In this document: piece after piece, positions 1 to 5,778 of the stretch
How the letters are laid out: every line of letters starts with the position of its first letter
How positions within the stretch are numbered: position 1 is the stretch's first letter
NCBI GenBank assembly: GCA_019117325.1
Contig: DWZY01000335.1
Location: 1 to 12,763 of the forward strand
Origin: Candidatus Brevibacterium intestinigallinarum
Lineage (GTDB): Bacteria; Actinomycetota; Actinomycetes; Actinomycetales; Brevibacteriaceae
DNA: 12,763 nt
Reading direction: 5' to 3'
The notes under the pieces: model-generated
What the model was told of the DNA's origin: nothing
Seen by the model: only the letters and a program-made list of their open reading frames with translations
The model's database searches: none
Program-made: the position numbers and the translations under genes

Positions 1-36
1 TCTCGCTCGCAGGTCCTGCGCGACTACCTCGACTGA
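1..36 (+). CDS. rpoD: RNA polymerase primary sigma factor, C-terminal tail (partial)
   Basis: Only the last 12 codons are in the window. They read SRSQVLRDYLD followed by TGA at 34-36. From memory this is the C-terminal end of actinobacterial primary sigma factors (SigA/HrdB, after the KLRHP segment of region 4.2). The protein directs RNA polymerase to housekeeping promoters. The frame is followed 38 bases later by a strong hairpin terminator, consistent with a real gene end. The identification rests on a short but very characteristic peptide. Everything upstream, including the -10 and -35 binding regions, lies outside the window. Confidence 0.8.
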   Translation, partial: SRSQVLRDYLD

Positions 37-74
37 CAGGTGCTCGACTGAGCCGCACTCGGCTCACCCGCACA

Positions 75-117
75 GGCAACGGCCCCGCTCCTCCTCCGGG
101 AGGGCGGGGCCGTTGCC
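75..117. terminator. Nested hairpin, probable bidirectional terminator between rpoD and the VOC gene
   Basis: A perfect 14-bp inverted repeat pairs 75-88 with 104-117. The 15-base space between the arms folds further: CCTCC (90-94) pairs with GGAGG (99-103), leaving a TCCG loop and a single bulged base. There is no T-tract on either side, as is usual for terminators in high-GC actinobacteria. It lies between the end of rpoD on the plus strand and the end of the VOC gene on the minus strand, so it could serve both. Confidence 0.85.
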
Positions 118-146
118 ACTGACGGGGCGTCGCGGCGCGCAGCCGC

Positions 147-908
147 TCAGGCGGTGGGCGTCACGAGGGTGAAGGCGGCGTTCTGCGCGTCGATGAACCG
201 CCCCACGCGACCGTGGTGCGAGTCGTGCGGTGCGGCCAGGACATCGCCGCCCAGCTCCGTCACGCGGTCGACGAGCGCGTCGACGTCCGGCACGCAGAGG
301 TGCGCCTCCCAGTGCGGCGGGATGGACACGCCCGTCGCGTCGAAGAGCCCGCCCACGCGGGCCTCGGCGCGGTCGATCGCCCAGTACCCCTGCTCCTCCT
401 GCTCCGACAGCGGGGTGAAGCCCCAGTCGAACACGGCGGTGTAGAAGTCGCGGACGGCGGGGGAGCCCGCGAACAGCTCCGCCCAGCCCACCGACCCAGG
501 GCTGCCGTGCGCCTGCAGGGCACGGTCATCGTCGTACTGGAGGACGCCGAACGCCGTTCCTGCCGTATCCGCGACGAGCGCGACGCCCGCGGTGCCGTCG
601 AAGTCCGGGATCGCCATGAGCGCCTGACCGTCGGCCGCGTCCACCGCGGCCAGGTGTGCGGACAGGTCCTCGACGCGGAAGTAGACCGACCAGAAGGCCG
701 GTCCCTGCTGCCCCGCAGGCTGCTCGCTCACGCCGGCGACGCGCCGCCCGTCCGCGTGTGCGGCAGATCCCAGCCCCAGGGGTCCGGTGCCGTCGAACTC
801 CCAGCCCAGCAGCGCGGAGTAGAACTCCTGCGCGGCGGCGGGGTCAGGCGAGCTCAGCTCGAACCAGCACGTGGTGCCTGCGGGCGGGTCGTACGGGGTC
901 TCTGACAC
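147..908 (-). CDS. VOC family protein with two tandem glyoxalase-fold domains
   Basis: This 253-residue protein has two homologous halves. The first, about residues 8-130, begins TTCWFELSSPDPAAAQEFYS. The second, about residues 137-251, begins SVGWAELFAGSPAVRDFYTA and ends in the GRVGRFIDAQNAAFTL strand. The repeated pattern (W-x-E-L, then a helix ending in FY, then LGW or FDW) is typical of vicinal-oxygen-chelate proteins. Length and layout resemble the mycobacterial Cfp30B (Rv0577) type, a cytoplasmic protein family linked to methylglyoxal and other small-molecule binding. The actual substrate cannot be read from the sequence. I chose the GTG at 906-908 because AGGAG (914-918 on this strand) sits 5 bases upstream and the VOC fold begins right after it. 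It follows the amidase gene by 34 bases on the same strand, so co-transcription is likely. Confidence 0.85.
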   Translation of the reverse strand: MSETPYDPPAGTTCWFELSSPDPAAAQEFYSALLGWEFDGTGPLGLGSAAHADGRRVAGVSEQPAGQQGPAFWSVYFRVEDLSAHLAAVDAADGQALMAIPDFDGTAGVALVADTAGTAFGVLQYDDDRALQAHGSPGSVGWAELFAGSPAVRDFYTAVFDWGFTPLSEQEEQGYWAIDRAEARVGGLFDATGVSIPPHWEAHLCVPDVDALVDRVTELGGDVLAAPHDSHHGRVGRFIDAQNAAFTLVTPTA

Positions 909-942
909 GGGAACTCCTGAGGTGGGGAACGGAAGTGCCAGT

Positions 943-1860
943 CTAGGGGTCCAGCACCTCGACGAGCGCGTCGACGATGGCATCCGCGATCCGCTCCTGC
1001 CCGTCGGATGATTCCAGCAGTGCGGCGTCGTCCGCGCTGCGCATCTCGCCGGCCTCCAGCAGGACGGCGGGGACCGAGGCGTGGTTGAGGGTGGCGAGGT
1101 CCGTGCGGATGACGGGGGAGTCGTACGCCGGATTGGGCGCGAAGTCCTCGTCCTCGAGGGCGTCGACCAGAGCGGAGGCCAGCTGCTCCGATGCCTCCGC
1201 TGTCTCCTCATCCGCGTGCTCGCCGGCCGGTGCCGCGACGACGTGGAAGCCGCGGGCGGAGCGGTCCTCGGTCCCGTTCGCATGGAGGCTCACCAGGGCG
1301 TCCGCGTCGTCTGCGAACCCGCCGCGCTCATCGACGCACGGACCCACCCCGTCGTCCGAGTCGCGACTCAGGACGACCCCGGCGCCTGCCTCCTCGAGCG
1401 CTTCCCGCAGCGCCTGAGCGGTCTCCCAGTTGAACCGGTGCTCCGGGTAGCCGTCGTCCGTCTGCGTCCCCACCGTGTTGCACGCCTTCGTGCCCCCGCG
1501 CCCGTCCGGCACCTCCGCGTTGATCGCCGCCGGATCGCTGCTGTTGCCGCCGTTGTGCCCGGGATCGACTGCAATGACGAGCCCGTCGAGGGGTGCGTCC
1601 TCTGCTGTGGGGGAGGGCCCCGTCGCCGAGGCCGTGGCTGAGGAATCAGGTCCGCTCGCCGCTGTGCCGGTGGGGGGCGCGGAGGCCCCCGCGGTCTCTG
1701 AGGCGTCCGGGTCGTTCGGGCCGATGCCGCAGGCGGTGAGCAGCACCGCGAGAGCCAGGGCGGCGAACGCAGGTGCCGGTCGCAGCGGGCCGGGACCCGA
1801 CAGCAACGGGTGACGGCGGCCTCGGCGGTGGTGCCCGGTGCGGGCGGCGGTGGGGTCCAC
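943..1860 (-). CDS. Lipoprotein N-acetylmuramoyl-L-alanine amidase (Amidase_3, Ami1/Rv3717-like)
   Basis: Cell-wall hydrolase predicted to cut the bond between N-acetylmuramic acid and L-alanine of peptidoglycan outside the membrane. Counting from the GTG at 1860 (305 residues), a hydrophobic segment at about 29-43 ends in lipobox LTAC, with the lipidated Cys at 44. A low-complexity Ala/Ser/Thr/Pro linker runs to about 90, and the Amidase_3 domain fills the rest. Zinc-site candidates are His102 (DPGHNGG), Glu140 (GYPEH) and His193 (SLHANG). The catalytic glutamate is probably Glu269 in LLEAGEMRSADDA. Cys127 and Cys175 could form a disulfide. Together these features match the mycobacterial Ami1 (Rv3717) group, although that protein is usually secreted and here a lipobox is visible. 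The start is uncertain: an in-frame GTG at 1908 would add 16 residues. I prefer 1860 because a -10-like CATACT lies 7 bases upstream, which suggests a leaderless mRNA. Confidence 0.87.
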   Translation of the reverse strand: MDPTAARTGHHRRGRRHPLLSGPGPLRPAPAFAALALAVLLTACGIGPNDPDASETAGASAPPTGTAASGPDSSATASATGPSPTAEDAPLDGLVIAVDPGHNGGNSSDPAAINAEVPDGRGGTKACNTVGTQTDDGYPEHRFNWETAQALREALEEAGAGVVLSRDSDDGVGPCVDERGGFADDADALVSLHANGTEDRSARGFHVVAAPAGEHADEETAEASEQLASALVDALEDEDFAPNPAYDSPVIRTDLATLNHASVPAVLLEAGEMRSADDAALLESSDGQERIADAIVDALVEVLDP

Positions 1861-1867
1861 GTCTGGC

Positions 1868-1873
1868 AGTATG
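1868..1873 (-). promoter_or_regulatory. Candidate -10 box for the amidase gene (leaderless transcript)
   Basis: On the minus strand CATACT is followed by 7 bases (GCCAGAC) and then the GTG at 1860. That spacing would put transcription start on the start codon itself, an arrangement common in actinobacteria. No Shine-Dalgarno sequence precedes this GTG, which fits. No convincing -35 box is visible. Confidence 0.4.
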
Positions 1874-1939
1874 CCGCATGCGTGCCCGCCGCGGCGCGCC
1901 CTGCGCACCCCGATCCGCGGCGGGACGGCCCAGGAGCAC

Positions 1940-1945
1940 TAGAAT
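1940..1945 (+). promoter_or_regulatory. Candidate -10 box for parE
   Basis: TAGAAT fits the actinobacterial TANNNT consensus. It lies about 33 bases before the parE start in the divergent region shared with the amidase gene. A start site around 1951-1953 would leave a leader of about 25 bases containing the ribosome binding site. The -35 region is not recognisable. Confidence 0.5.
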
Positions 1946-1977
1946 GAGGCGTCGGTTCCACGGGGAGAGGAGTGTCG

Positions 1978-4110
1978 ATGGCACGGAAGGCGACCAAGGA
2001 CGCAGAGGACGCTTACGACGCGAGGCACCTGTCCGTCCTGTCCGGTCTCGAAGCCGTGCGGAAGCGCCCCGGCATGTACATCGGCACGACGGACACTCGC
2101 GGCCTCATGCACTGCCTGTGGGAGATCATCGACAACTCCGTCGACGAGGCCCTGGGCGGGTACGGCAGCACCATCGACGTGACGCTGTCCGCGGACGGGT
2201 CCGTGACGGTCGAGGACGCCGGCCGCGGCATCCCCGTCGACATCGAGCCGCGCACCGGGCTCAGCGGCGTCGAGGTCGTCATGACGAAGCTGCACGCCGG
2301 CGGCAAGTTCGGTGGCGGATCGTACGCGGCCGCCGGCGGGCTGCACGGTGTGGGCGCCTCTGTCGTCAACGCGCTGTCCGCCCGCCTCGATGTCGAGGTC
2401 ACGCGCGCGTCGAAGGTGCACCGCATGTCCTTCCGGCGCGGCGAGCCGGGGCGGTTCGACGACTCGTCCGGCACCGCGTCCCCGGACAACCCCTTCACCC
2501 CCTTCACGGAGCCCACCGGGCTGGAGATCGTGGGGAAGGCCAAGCGCGGCGCCACCGGCACGCGCGTCCGCTACTGGGCCGACCCCCAGATCTTCCTGCC
2601 GGATGCGCAGTTCCAGTACACGGAGCTCGCGGACCGGGCCCGGCAGACCGCGTTCCTCATCCCTGGCCTCGGCATCACCGTCCGGGACGACCGGGGCGTC
2701 GTGCGGGACGAGAACGGCGAGGTCGTGCCGTCGCGCACGGAGGAGTTCCGCTACGAGGGCGGGATCTCCGAGTTCGTCGACCACCTGGCGGTCGACCCCG
2801 GCCTCACCGACGTGTGGCGCTTCACGGGGCAGGGGACGTTCACGGAGACCGTGCCGGTCCTCGACGACACCGGCCACATGGTGTCGACCGATGTGAAGCG
2901 CGACGTGGGCGTCGACATCGCGCTGCGCTGGGGATCCGGCTACGAGACGAAGGTGCGCAGCTTCGTCAACATCATCGCCACGCCCAAGGGCGGCACCCAC
3001 GTCGCGGGCTTCGAGCAGGCGCTGCTCAAGACGATGCGGAAGGCCGTCGAAGCGAACGCGCGCAAGCTCAAGGCGGGCAAGGACAAGCTCGAGAAGGACG
3101 ACGTGCTGGCGGGCCTCACCGCCGTCGTGACGGTCCGACTGGCCGAGCCCCAGTTCGAGGGGCAGACGAAGGAAGTGCTGGGCACGGCTGCCGTGCGCCG
3201 GATCGTGGCGCAGACGGTCGAGCGCGAGCTGGGCAGCCAGCTGGAGTCGACGGCTCGGCAGACGAAGGCGCAGGCCGGACAGCTGCTGGAGAAGGTCGTC
3301 TCCGAGATGAAGGCGCGCATCTCCGCGCGGACGCACCGCGAGAACCAGCGGCGCAAGACCGCGCTCGAGTCGTCCTCGCTGCCGGCGAAGCTCTACGACT
3401 GCCGTGTGAGCGACTCCGATCGCACCGAGCTCTTCATCGTCGAGGGCGACTCCGCGATGGGCACCGCGAAGGCGGCCCGCGACTCGGAGAACCAGGCGCT
3501 GTTCCCCATCCGGGGCAAGATCCTCAATGTGCAGAAGGCGTCCGTCGCAGACATGCTGGCGAACGCCGAGTGCGCCGCGCTCATCCAGGTCGTGGGCGCG
3601 GGCGCCGGTCGCAGCTTCGATGTCGAGGCCGCCCGCTACGGCAAGGTCATCATCATGACGGACGCGGACGTCGACGGGGCGCACATCCGCACCCTGCTGC
3701 TGACGCTCTTCTTCCGCTACATGCGCCCGCTCGTGGAGGCCGGCCGTGTGTTCGCGGCGGTCCCGCCGCTGCACCGCATCGAGGTCGTGACGGGCCGCGG
3801 GAAGCCCAACGAGGTCGTCTACACGTACTCCGAGGCCGAGCTCACCGCGCTGCTCAAGCGTCTGGAGAAGCAGAAGAAGTCCTACAAGGAGCCAATCCAG
3901 CGCTACAAGGGACTGGGCGAGATGGACGCGGACCAGCTGGCCGAGACGACGATGGATCCGTCGATGCGCAGCCTGCGGCGGGTCACGATGGCCGATGTCG
4001 AGGCCGCGGAGCGGACCTTTGCCCTGCTCATGGGCTCCGAGGTCGCACCCCGCAAGGAGTTCATCGTCGCGGGCGCCGCGGAGCTCGACGCCGAGCGCAT
4101 CGACGCGTGA
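1978..4110 (+). CDS. parE: Type IIA DNA topoisomerase subunit B (topoisomerase IV ParE / GyrB-like)
   Basis: ATPase subunit of a DNA topoisomerase that passes one duplex through another to decatenate or relax chromosomes. It is complete at 710 residues. The GHKL ATPase has Glu49 and Asn53 (EIIDNSVDEA), Asp79 (EDAGRGIP) and the ATP lid GGKFGGGSYAAAGGLHGVG at 107-125. The transducer domain follows. The TOPRIM domain carries Glu489 (VEGDSAMG) and the metal-binding Asp562 and Asp564 (DADVDG), and the end has IQRYKGLGEM. EGDSAMG in place of the GyrB-type EGDSAGG, and the LFPIRGKILNVQKAS stretch, fit the actinobacterial ParE branch better than GyrB. The partner subunit is not in the window. The ATG at 1978 has AGGAG (1968-1972) 5 bases upstream. 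A GTG at 1972, with GGGGAG before it, is an alternative that adds two residues. Confidence 0.93.
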   Translation: MARKATKDAEDAYDARHLSVLSGLEAVRKRPGMYIGTTDTRGLMHCLWEIIDNSVDEALGGYGSTIDVTLSADGSVTVEDAGRGIPVDIEPRTGLSGVEVVMTKLHAGGKFGGGSYAAAGGLHGVGASVVNALSARLDVEVTRASKVHRMSFRRGEPGRFDDSSGTASPDNPFTPFTEPTGLEIVGKAKRGATGTRVRYWADPQIFLPDAQFQYTELADRARQTAFLIPGLGITVRDDRGVVRDENGEVVPSRTEEFRYEGGISEFVDHLAVDPGLTDVWRFTGQGTFTETVPVLDDTGHMVSTDVKRDVGVDIALRWGSGYETKVRSFVNIIATPKGGTHVAGFEQALLKTMRKAVEANARKLKAGKDKLEKDDVLAGLTAVVTVRLAEPQFEGQTKEVLGTAAVRRIVAQTVERELGSQLESTARQTKAQAGQLLEKVVSEMKARISARTHRENQRRKTALESSSLPAKLYDCRVSDSDRTELFIVEGDSAMGTAKAARDSENQALFPIRGKILNVQKASVADMLANAECAALIQVVGAGAGRSFDVEAARYGKVIIMTDADVDGAHIRTLLLTLFFRYMRPLVEAGRVFAAVPPLHRIEVVTGRGKPNEVVYTYSEAELTALLKRLEKQKKSYKEPIQRYKGLGEMDADQLAETTMDPSMRSLRRVTMADVEAAERTFALLMGSEVAPRKEFIVAGAAELDAERIDA

Positions 4111-4177
4111 GGCGTCCGTCGAGCGGGTGAGTCCACACCCGGACGCGGGAGTCGTCGGACGACGCGCCTGCGGGCTC

Positions 4178-4206
4178 AGCTGGCGTCGGCTCGGCCGTCG
4201 TCAGCT
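4178..4206. terminator. Candidate terminator hairpin between convergent parE and M56 genes
   Basis: An imperfect stem pairs AGCTG (4178-4182) with CAGCT (4202-4206). It continues inward through a G-U pair, two G-C pairs, one U-U mismatch and CGGC/GCCG, closed by a TCG loop. It lies in the 95-bp gap between the ends of parE and the M56 protease gene. There is no T-tract. Its core, CGGCTCGGCCGTC (4187-4199), recurs at the cydDC/sepH junction. Confidence 0.45.
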
Positions 4207-5096
4207 CAGCTGTAGATGATCGTCCCGATGAGGATGAGCGGGGGCACGGCGACGAGGCAGACCGCGTAGAGCGTCGCCCGGATGCGCGGACGGACCGTGT
4301 CCGGATCCAGGGGCTGCGCCAGGCGCTCGATCCGCACACGGGTGAGGCGGGCGTCATGATCGCGGGGTGATCCATCCTGCCCGTTCGAGACCTTGGCCAG
4401 CGCGCGGGCGAAGGCGGGCTCGGAGACGGACCCGCGCGCCGCATCATCGGCCATGACCTCGATCGCAGCGCTCACGGACTCCAGTGCCGTCGACGCGGCC
4501 GGCAGGAACGGCAGGGTGCGGTGCCAGGACGCGAACGGCAGCGTCAGCAGGTTGTGGTGGAAGCGCAGGTGCTCCCGCTCGTGGGCGAGCACAGCCTCGC
4601 GCTCGTCCTCATCGAGCAGCTCGAGGAGGCCGGTGGAGATGACGGTCGTGCCCTCGCCGCCGGAGACGGAATAGGCGATCGCGTGCTGCGTGTCGATGAC
4701 GCGGGTCTCCGGCTGGCCGCCGCGGGAGCGGGACACGAGTGCGAGCATCTCCCGATGGCGGATCCGCTGGCGCTGGGCCTTCCGGGCCTCCCAGGCCAGA
4801 GAGGCGAGCAGCAGCAGGAGGAGTCCCAGGCCCGCGATGAGGGGGACCCAGTTCCACCACCGCAGCGTCTGGACGAGTGTGCCGTCCGGCCGGGACAGGA
4901 GCGGTGCGAGCGCGAATGCGATGCACGCGGAGATGAGCGAGAGACCGCCGGCCAGTCCGATGGCCTGCCAGACGATGATCGAGGCGACCGGATCCGCGGT
5001 CCGGCGGTCGCGCTGCTGCAGGGCGGCGATGCGCACGGGCACGGGCCATGCGAGGACGGCGGCCAGCAGGAGGAGTGCCAGTCCGACGACGGTCAT
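4206..5096 (-). CDS. M56 family (BlaR1-like) membrane metalloprotease
   Basis: Predicted integral membrane zinc protease of 296 residues. Hydrophobic segments lie at about 2-21, 38-67 and 83-102, and a last one at the C-terminus (about 272-295). Between them a cytoplasmic domain carries HEREH (172-176), the HExxH zinc motif, and the downstream IEVMADD, where Glu214 is the likely third ligand and Asp218 the conserved acidic residue. This is the M48/M56 pattern. It is about half the length of staphylococcal BlaR1 and lacks the penicillin-binding sensor domain, like many actinobacterial BlaI partners (for example Rv1845c). It follows the BlaI-type repressor by 64 bases, so it is probably co-transcribed and may control that repressor by proteolysis. 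The start at 5096 is the first one in frame after the repressor gene. No clear Shine-Dalgarno precedes it, and the gap is rich in GC palindromes. The signal it senses is unknown. Confidence 0.85.
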   Translation of the reverse strand: MTVVGLALLLLAAVLAWPVPVRIAALQQRDRRTADPVASIIVWQAIGLAGGLSLISACIAFALAPLLSRPDGTLVQTLRWWNWVPLIAGLGLLLLLLASLAWEARKAQRQRIRHREMLALVSRSRGGQPETRVIDTQHAIAYSVSGGEGTTVISTGLLELLDEDEREAVLAHEREHLRFHHNLLTLPFASWHRTLPFLPAASTALESVSAAIEVMADDAARGSVSEPAFARALAKVSNGQDGSPRDHDARLTRVRIERLAQPLDPDTVRPRIRATLYAVCLVAVPPLILIGTIIYS

Positions 5097-5160
5097 GGGT
5101 GGAGCGCTGCAGGTGCGAGCGGGCGGTGGGGGCCGGGCCCGAGGGCCGTCCGCATGAGGG

Positions 5161-5529
5161 TCAGCCGACCTCGGTGCGGCGCAGGCGCGAATCGAGGACA
5201 CCGCGCAGGAAGGCGGTGTCGGACAGCGAGACGGTGCCGAGGAAGCGGGCGAGCACGGCGCGGCGATCGCCGGCCTGGTCGAGGACCTCGGACAGCAGAT
5301 CGCTCACGTGCTCCTCCTTGCTGGAGGACGAGCTGTAGACGTGCGGGCGCAGGGCGCGATCGCGGACGACGTAGCCCTTCTTCTCCAGGCGCGTGAGCAC
5401 GGTGTGCACGGTGGTGAGGGCGAGACCGCGATCAGCCAGCAGATCCCGGAGAGCGGCGGCGGTGAGCCCTTCGTTCTGGGACCACAGCACGTCCATGACG
5501 TCGCGCTCGAGCTCTCCGAGGTTATCCAA
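5161..5529 (-). CDS. blaI: BlaI/MecI family transcriptional repressor
   Basis: Winged-helix DNA-binding repressor of 122 residues, the usual family length. It begins with the family hallmark LGELERDVMDVLW. The helix-turn-helix and wing span about residues 20-60 (AAALRDLLADRG, TTVHTVLTRLEKKGYV). The dimerisation helices follow from about 75. The start is TTG at 5527-5529: GAAGGAG (5535-5541 on this strand) lies 5 bases upstream and the family N-terminus begins exactly there. Upstream GTG codons would add residues not seen in the family. In staphylococci BlaR1 or MecR1 cleaves its repressor between Asn and Phe, but this protein has no Asn-Phe pair. It is transcribed divergently from cydA across 249 bp, which suggests that it controls cydABDC as well as itself. 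The symbol denotes the family, not a proven beta-lactam role. Confidence 0.9.
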   Translation of the reverse strand: MDNLGELERDVMDVLWSQNEGLTAAALRDLLADRGLALTTVHTVLTRLEKKGYVVRDRALRPHVYSSSSSKEEHVSDLLSEVLDQAGDRRAVLARFLGTVSLSDTAFLRGVLDSRLRRTEVG

Positions 5530-5623
5530 TGCGTCTCCTTCAACCAGCTGCACGCGCACGGCAGATCCCGCTTCGATGAGCGGTGCGCACGTGAACACTA
5601 AAAATACCACGCGGTCCTGGTGG

Positions 5624-5641
5624 GCGGCTGAGAAGCGCCGC
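5624..5641. repeat. GCGGCTGAG...CGCCGC hairpin, copy 1
   Basis: GCGGC at 5624-5628 pairs with GCCGC at 5637-5641 around a loop TGAGAAGC. The same GCGGCTGAG and CGCCGC blocks recur at 5747-5761 with three fewer bases between them. It could be an RNA hairpin or a protein-binding inverted repeat. Confidence 0.4.
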
Positions 5642-5716
5642 TCGAATTGCAGTCCACATCGTGAGACTCAGGCGGCTCGCGAATGGCTCCGGGTGCCGCT
5701 GCTCGTCCGCGGCCCG

Positions 5717-5722
5717 TATTCT
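5717..5722 (+). promoter_or_regulatory. Candidate -10 box for the cydABDC operon
   Basis: TATTCT fits TANNNT and lies in a local AT-richer patch, about 57 bases before the cydA start. Its last four bases overlap the left arm of the TTCTAC-N5-GTAGAA dyad, so a protein bound there would block the promoter. No recognisable -35 box is present at 17 bases spacing. Confidence 0.4.
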
Positions 5723-5735
5723 ACGGACTGTAGAA
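5719..5735. promoter_or_regulatory. Palindromic operator candidate TTCTAC-N5-GTAGAA upstream of cydA
   Basis: A perfect 6-bp inverted repeat with 5 bases between the arms starts 60 bases before the cydA start codon. BlaI/MecI repressors of Firmicutes bind dyads built on TACA/TGTA half-sites, and the TAC...TGTAG core here resembles those. The spacing is one base longer than the classic TACA-N2-TGTA arrangement. Since a BlaI gene is divergent from cydA, this is the most likely binding site. That assignment is inference from position and similarity. Confidence 0.5.
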
Positions 5736-5746
5736 GTTCCGTCGTC

Positions 5747-5761
5747 GCGGCTGAGCGCCGC
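5747..5761. repeat. GCGGCTGAG...CGCCGC hairpin, copy 2, in the cydA leader
   Basis: GCGGC (5747-5751) pairs with GCCGC (5757-5761) around loop TGAGC. It ends 7 bases before the cydA ribosome binding site, so in the mRNA it would fold just upstream of the translation start region. It is related to the hairpin at 5624-5641. Confidence 0.4.
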
Positions 5762-5778
5762 CTCACGCAGGAGGACCC

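Larger units (their letters stand above)
5530..5778. promoter_or_regulatory. Divergent blaI-cydA control region
   Basis: This 249-bp region holds no gene. Going from the blaI side it contains the blaI ribosome binding site (5535-5541), two abutting GTGNNCAC units (5583-5598) and a short AT-rich run, TAAAAATA (5599-5606). On the minus strand that run offers -10-like TATTTT or TAGTGT for blaI. A first GCGGCTGAG...CGCCGC hairpin lies at 5624-5641. A TTCTAC-N5-GTAGAA dyad (5719-5735), a second hairpin (5747-5761) and the cydA ribosome binding site AGGAGG (5769-5774) follow. Clear -35 boxes are absent. Confidence 0.6.

Noticed and set aside
909..1283. Extension of the VOC gene upstream to about 1283
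   Set aside because: The added residues are a shadow of the amidase gene. A well-placed AGGAG and GTG at 908 give the family-typical N-terminus.
1773..4130. Long plus-strand open frame overlapping parE in another frame (and a long antisense frame at 1939-3774)
   Set aside because: Arg/Gly/Pro-rich translation with no motifs. Long false frames are expected opposite or beside real genes at this GC content. ParE explains the region fully.
4206..5529. A beta-lactam resistance cassette
   Set aside because: BlaI and an M56 protease are present. There is no beta-lactamase, no penicillin-binding protein and no sensor domain on the protease, and the neighbours are respiratory genes.
5585..5600. Rex redox-sensor operator near blaI
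   Set aside because: A GTGAAC half-site is present at 5591-5596, but the matching GTTCAC half at the right spacing is missing.
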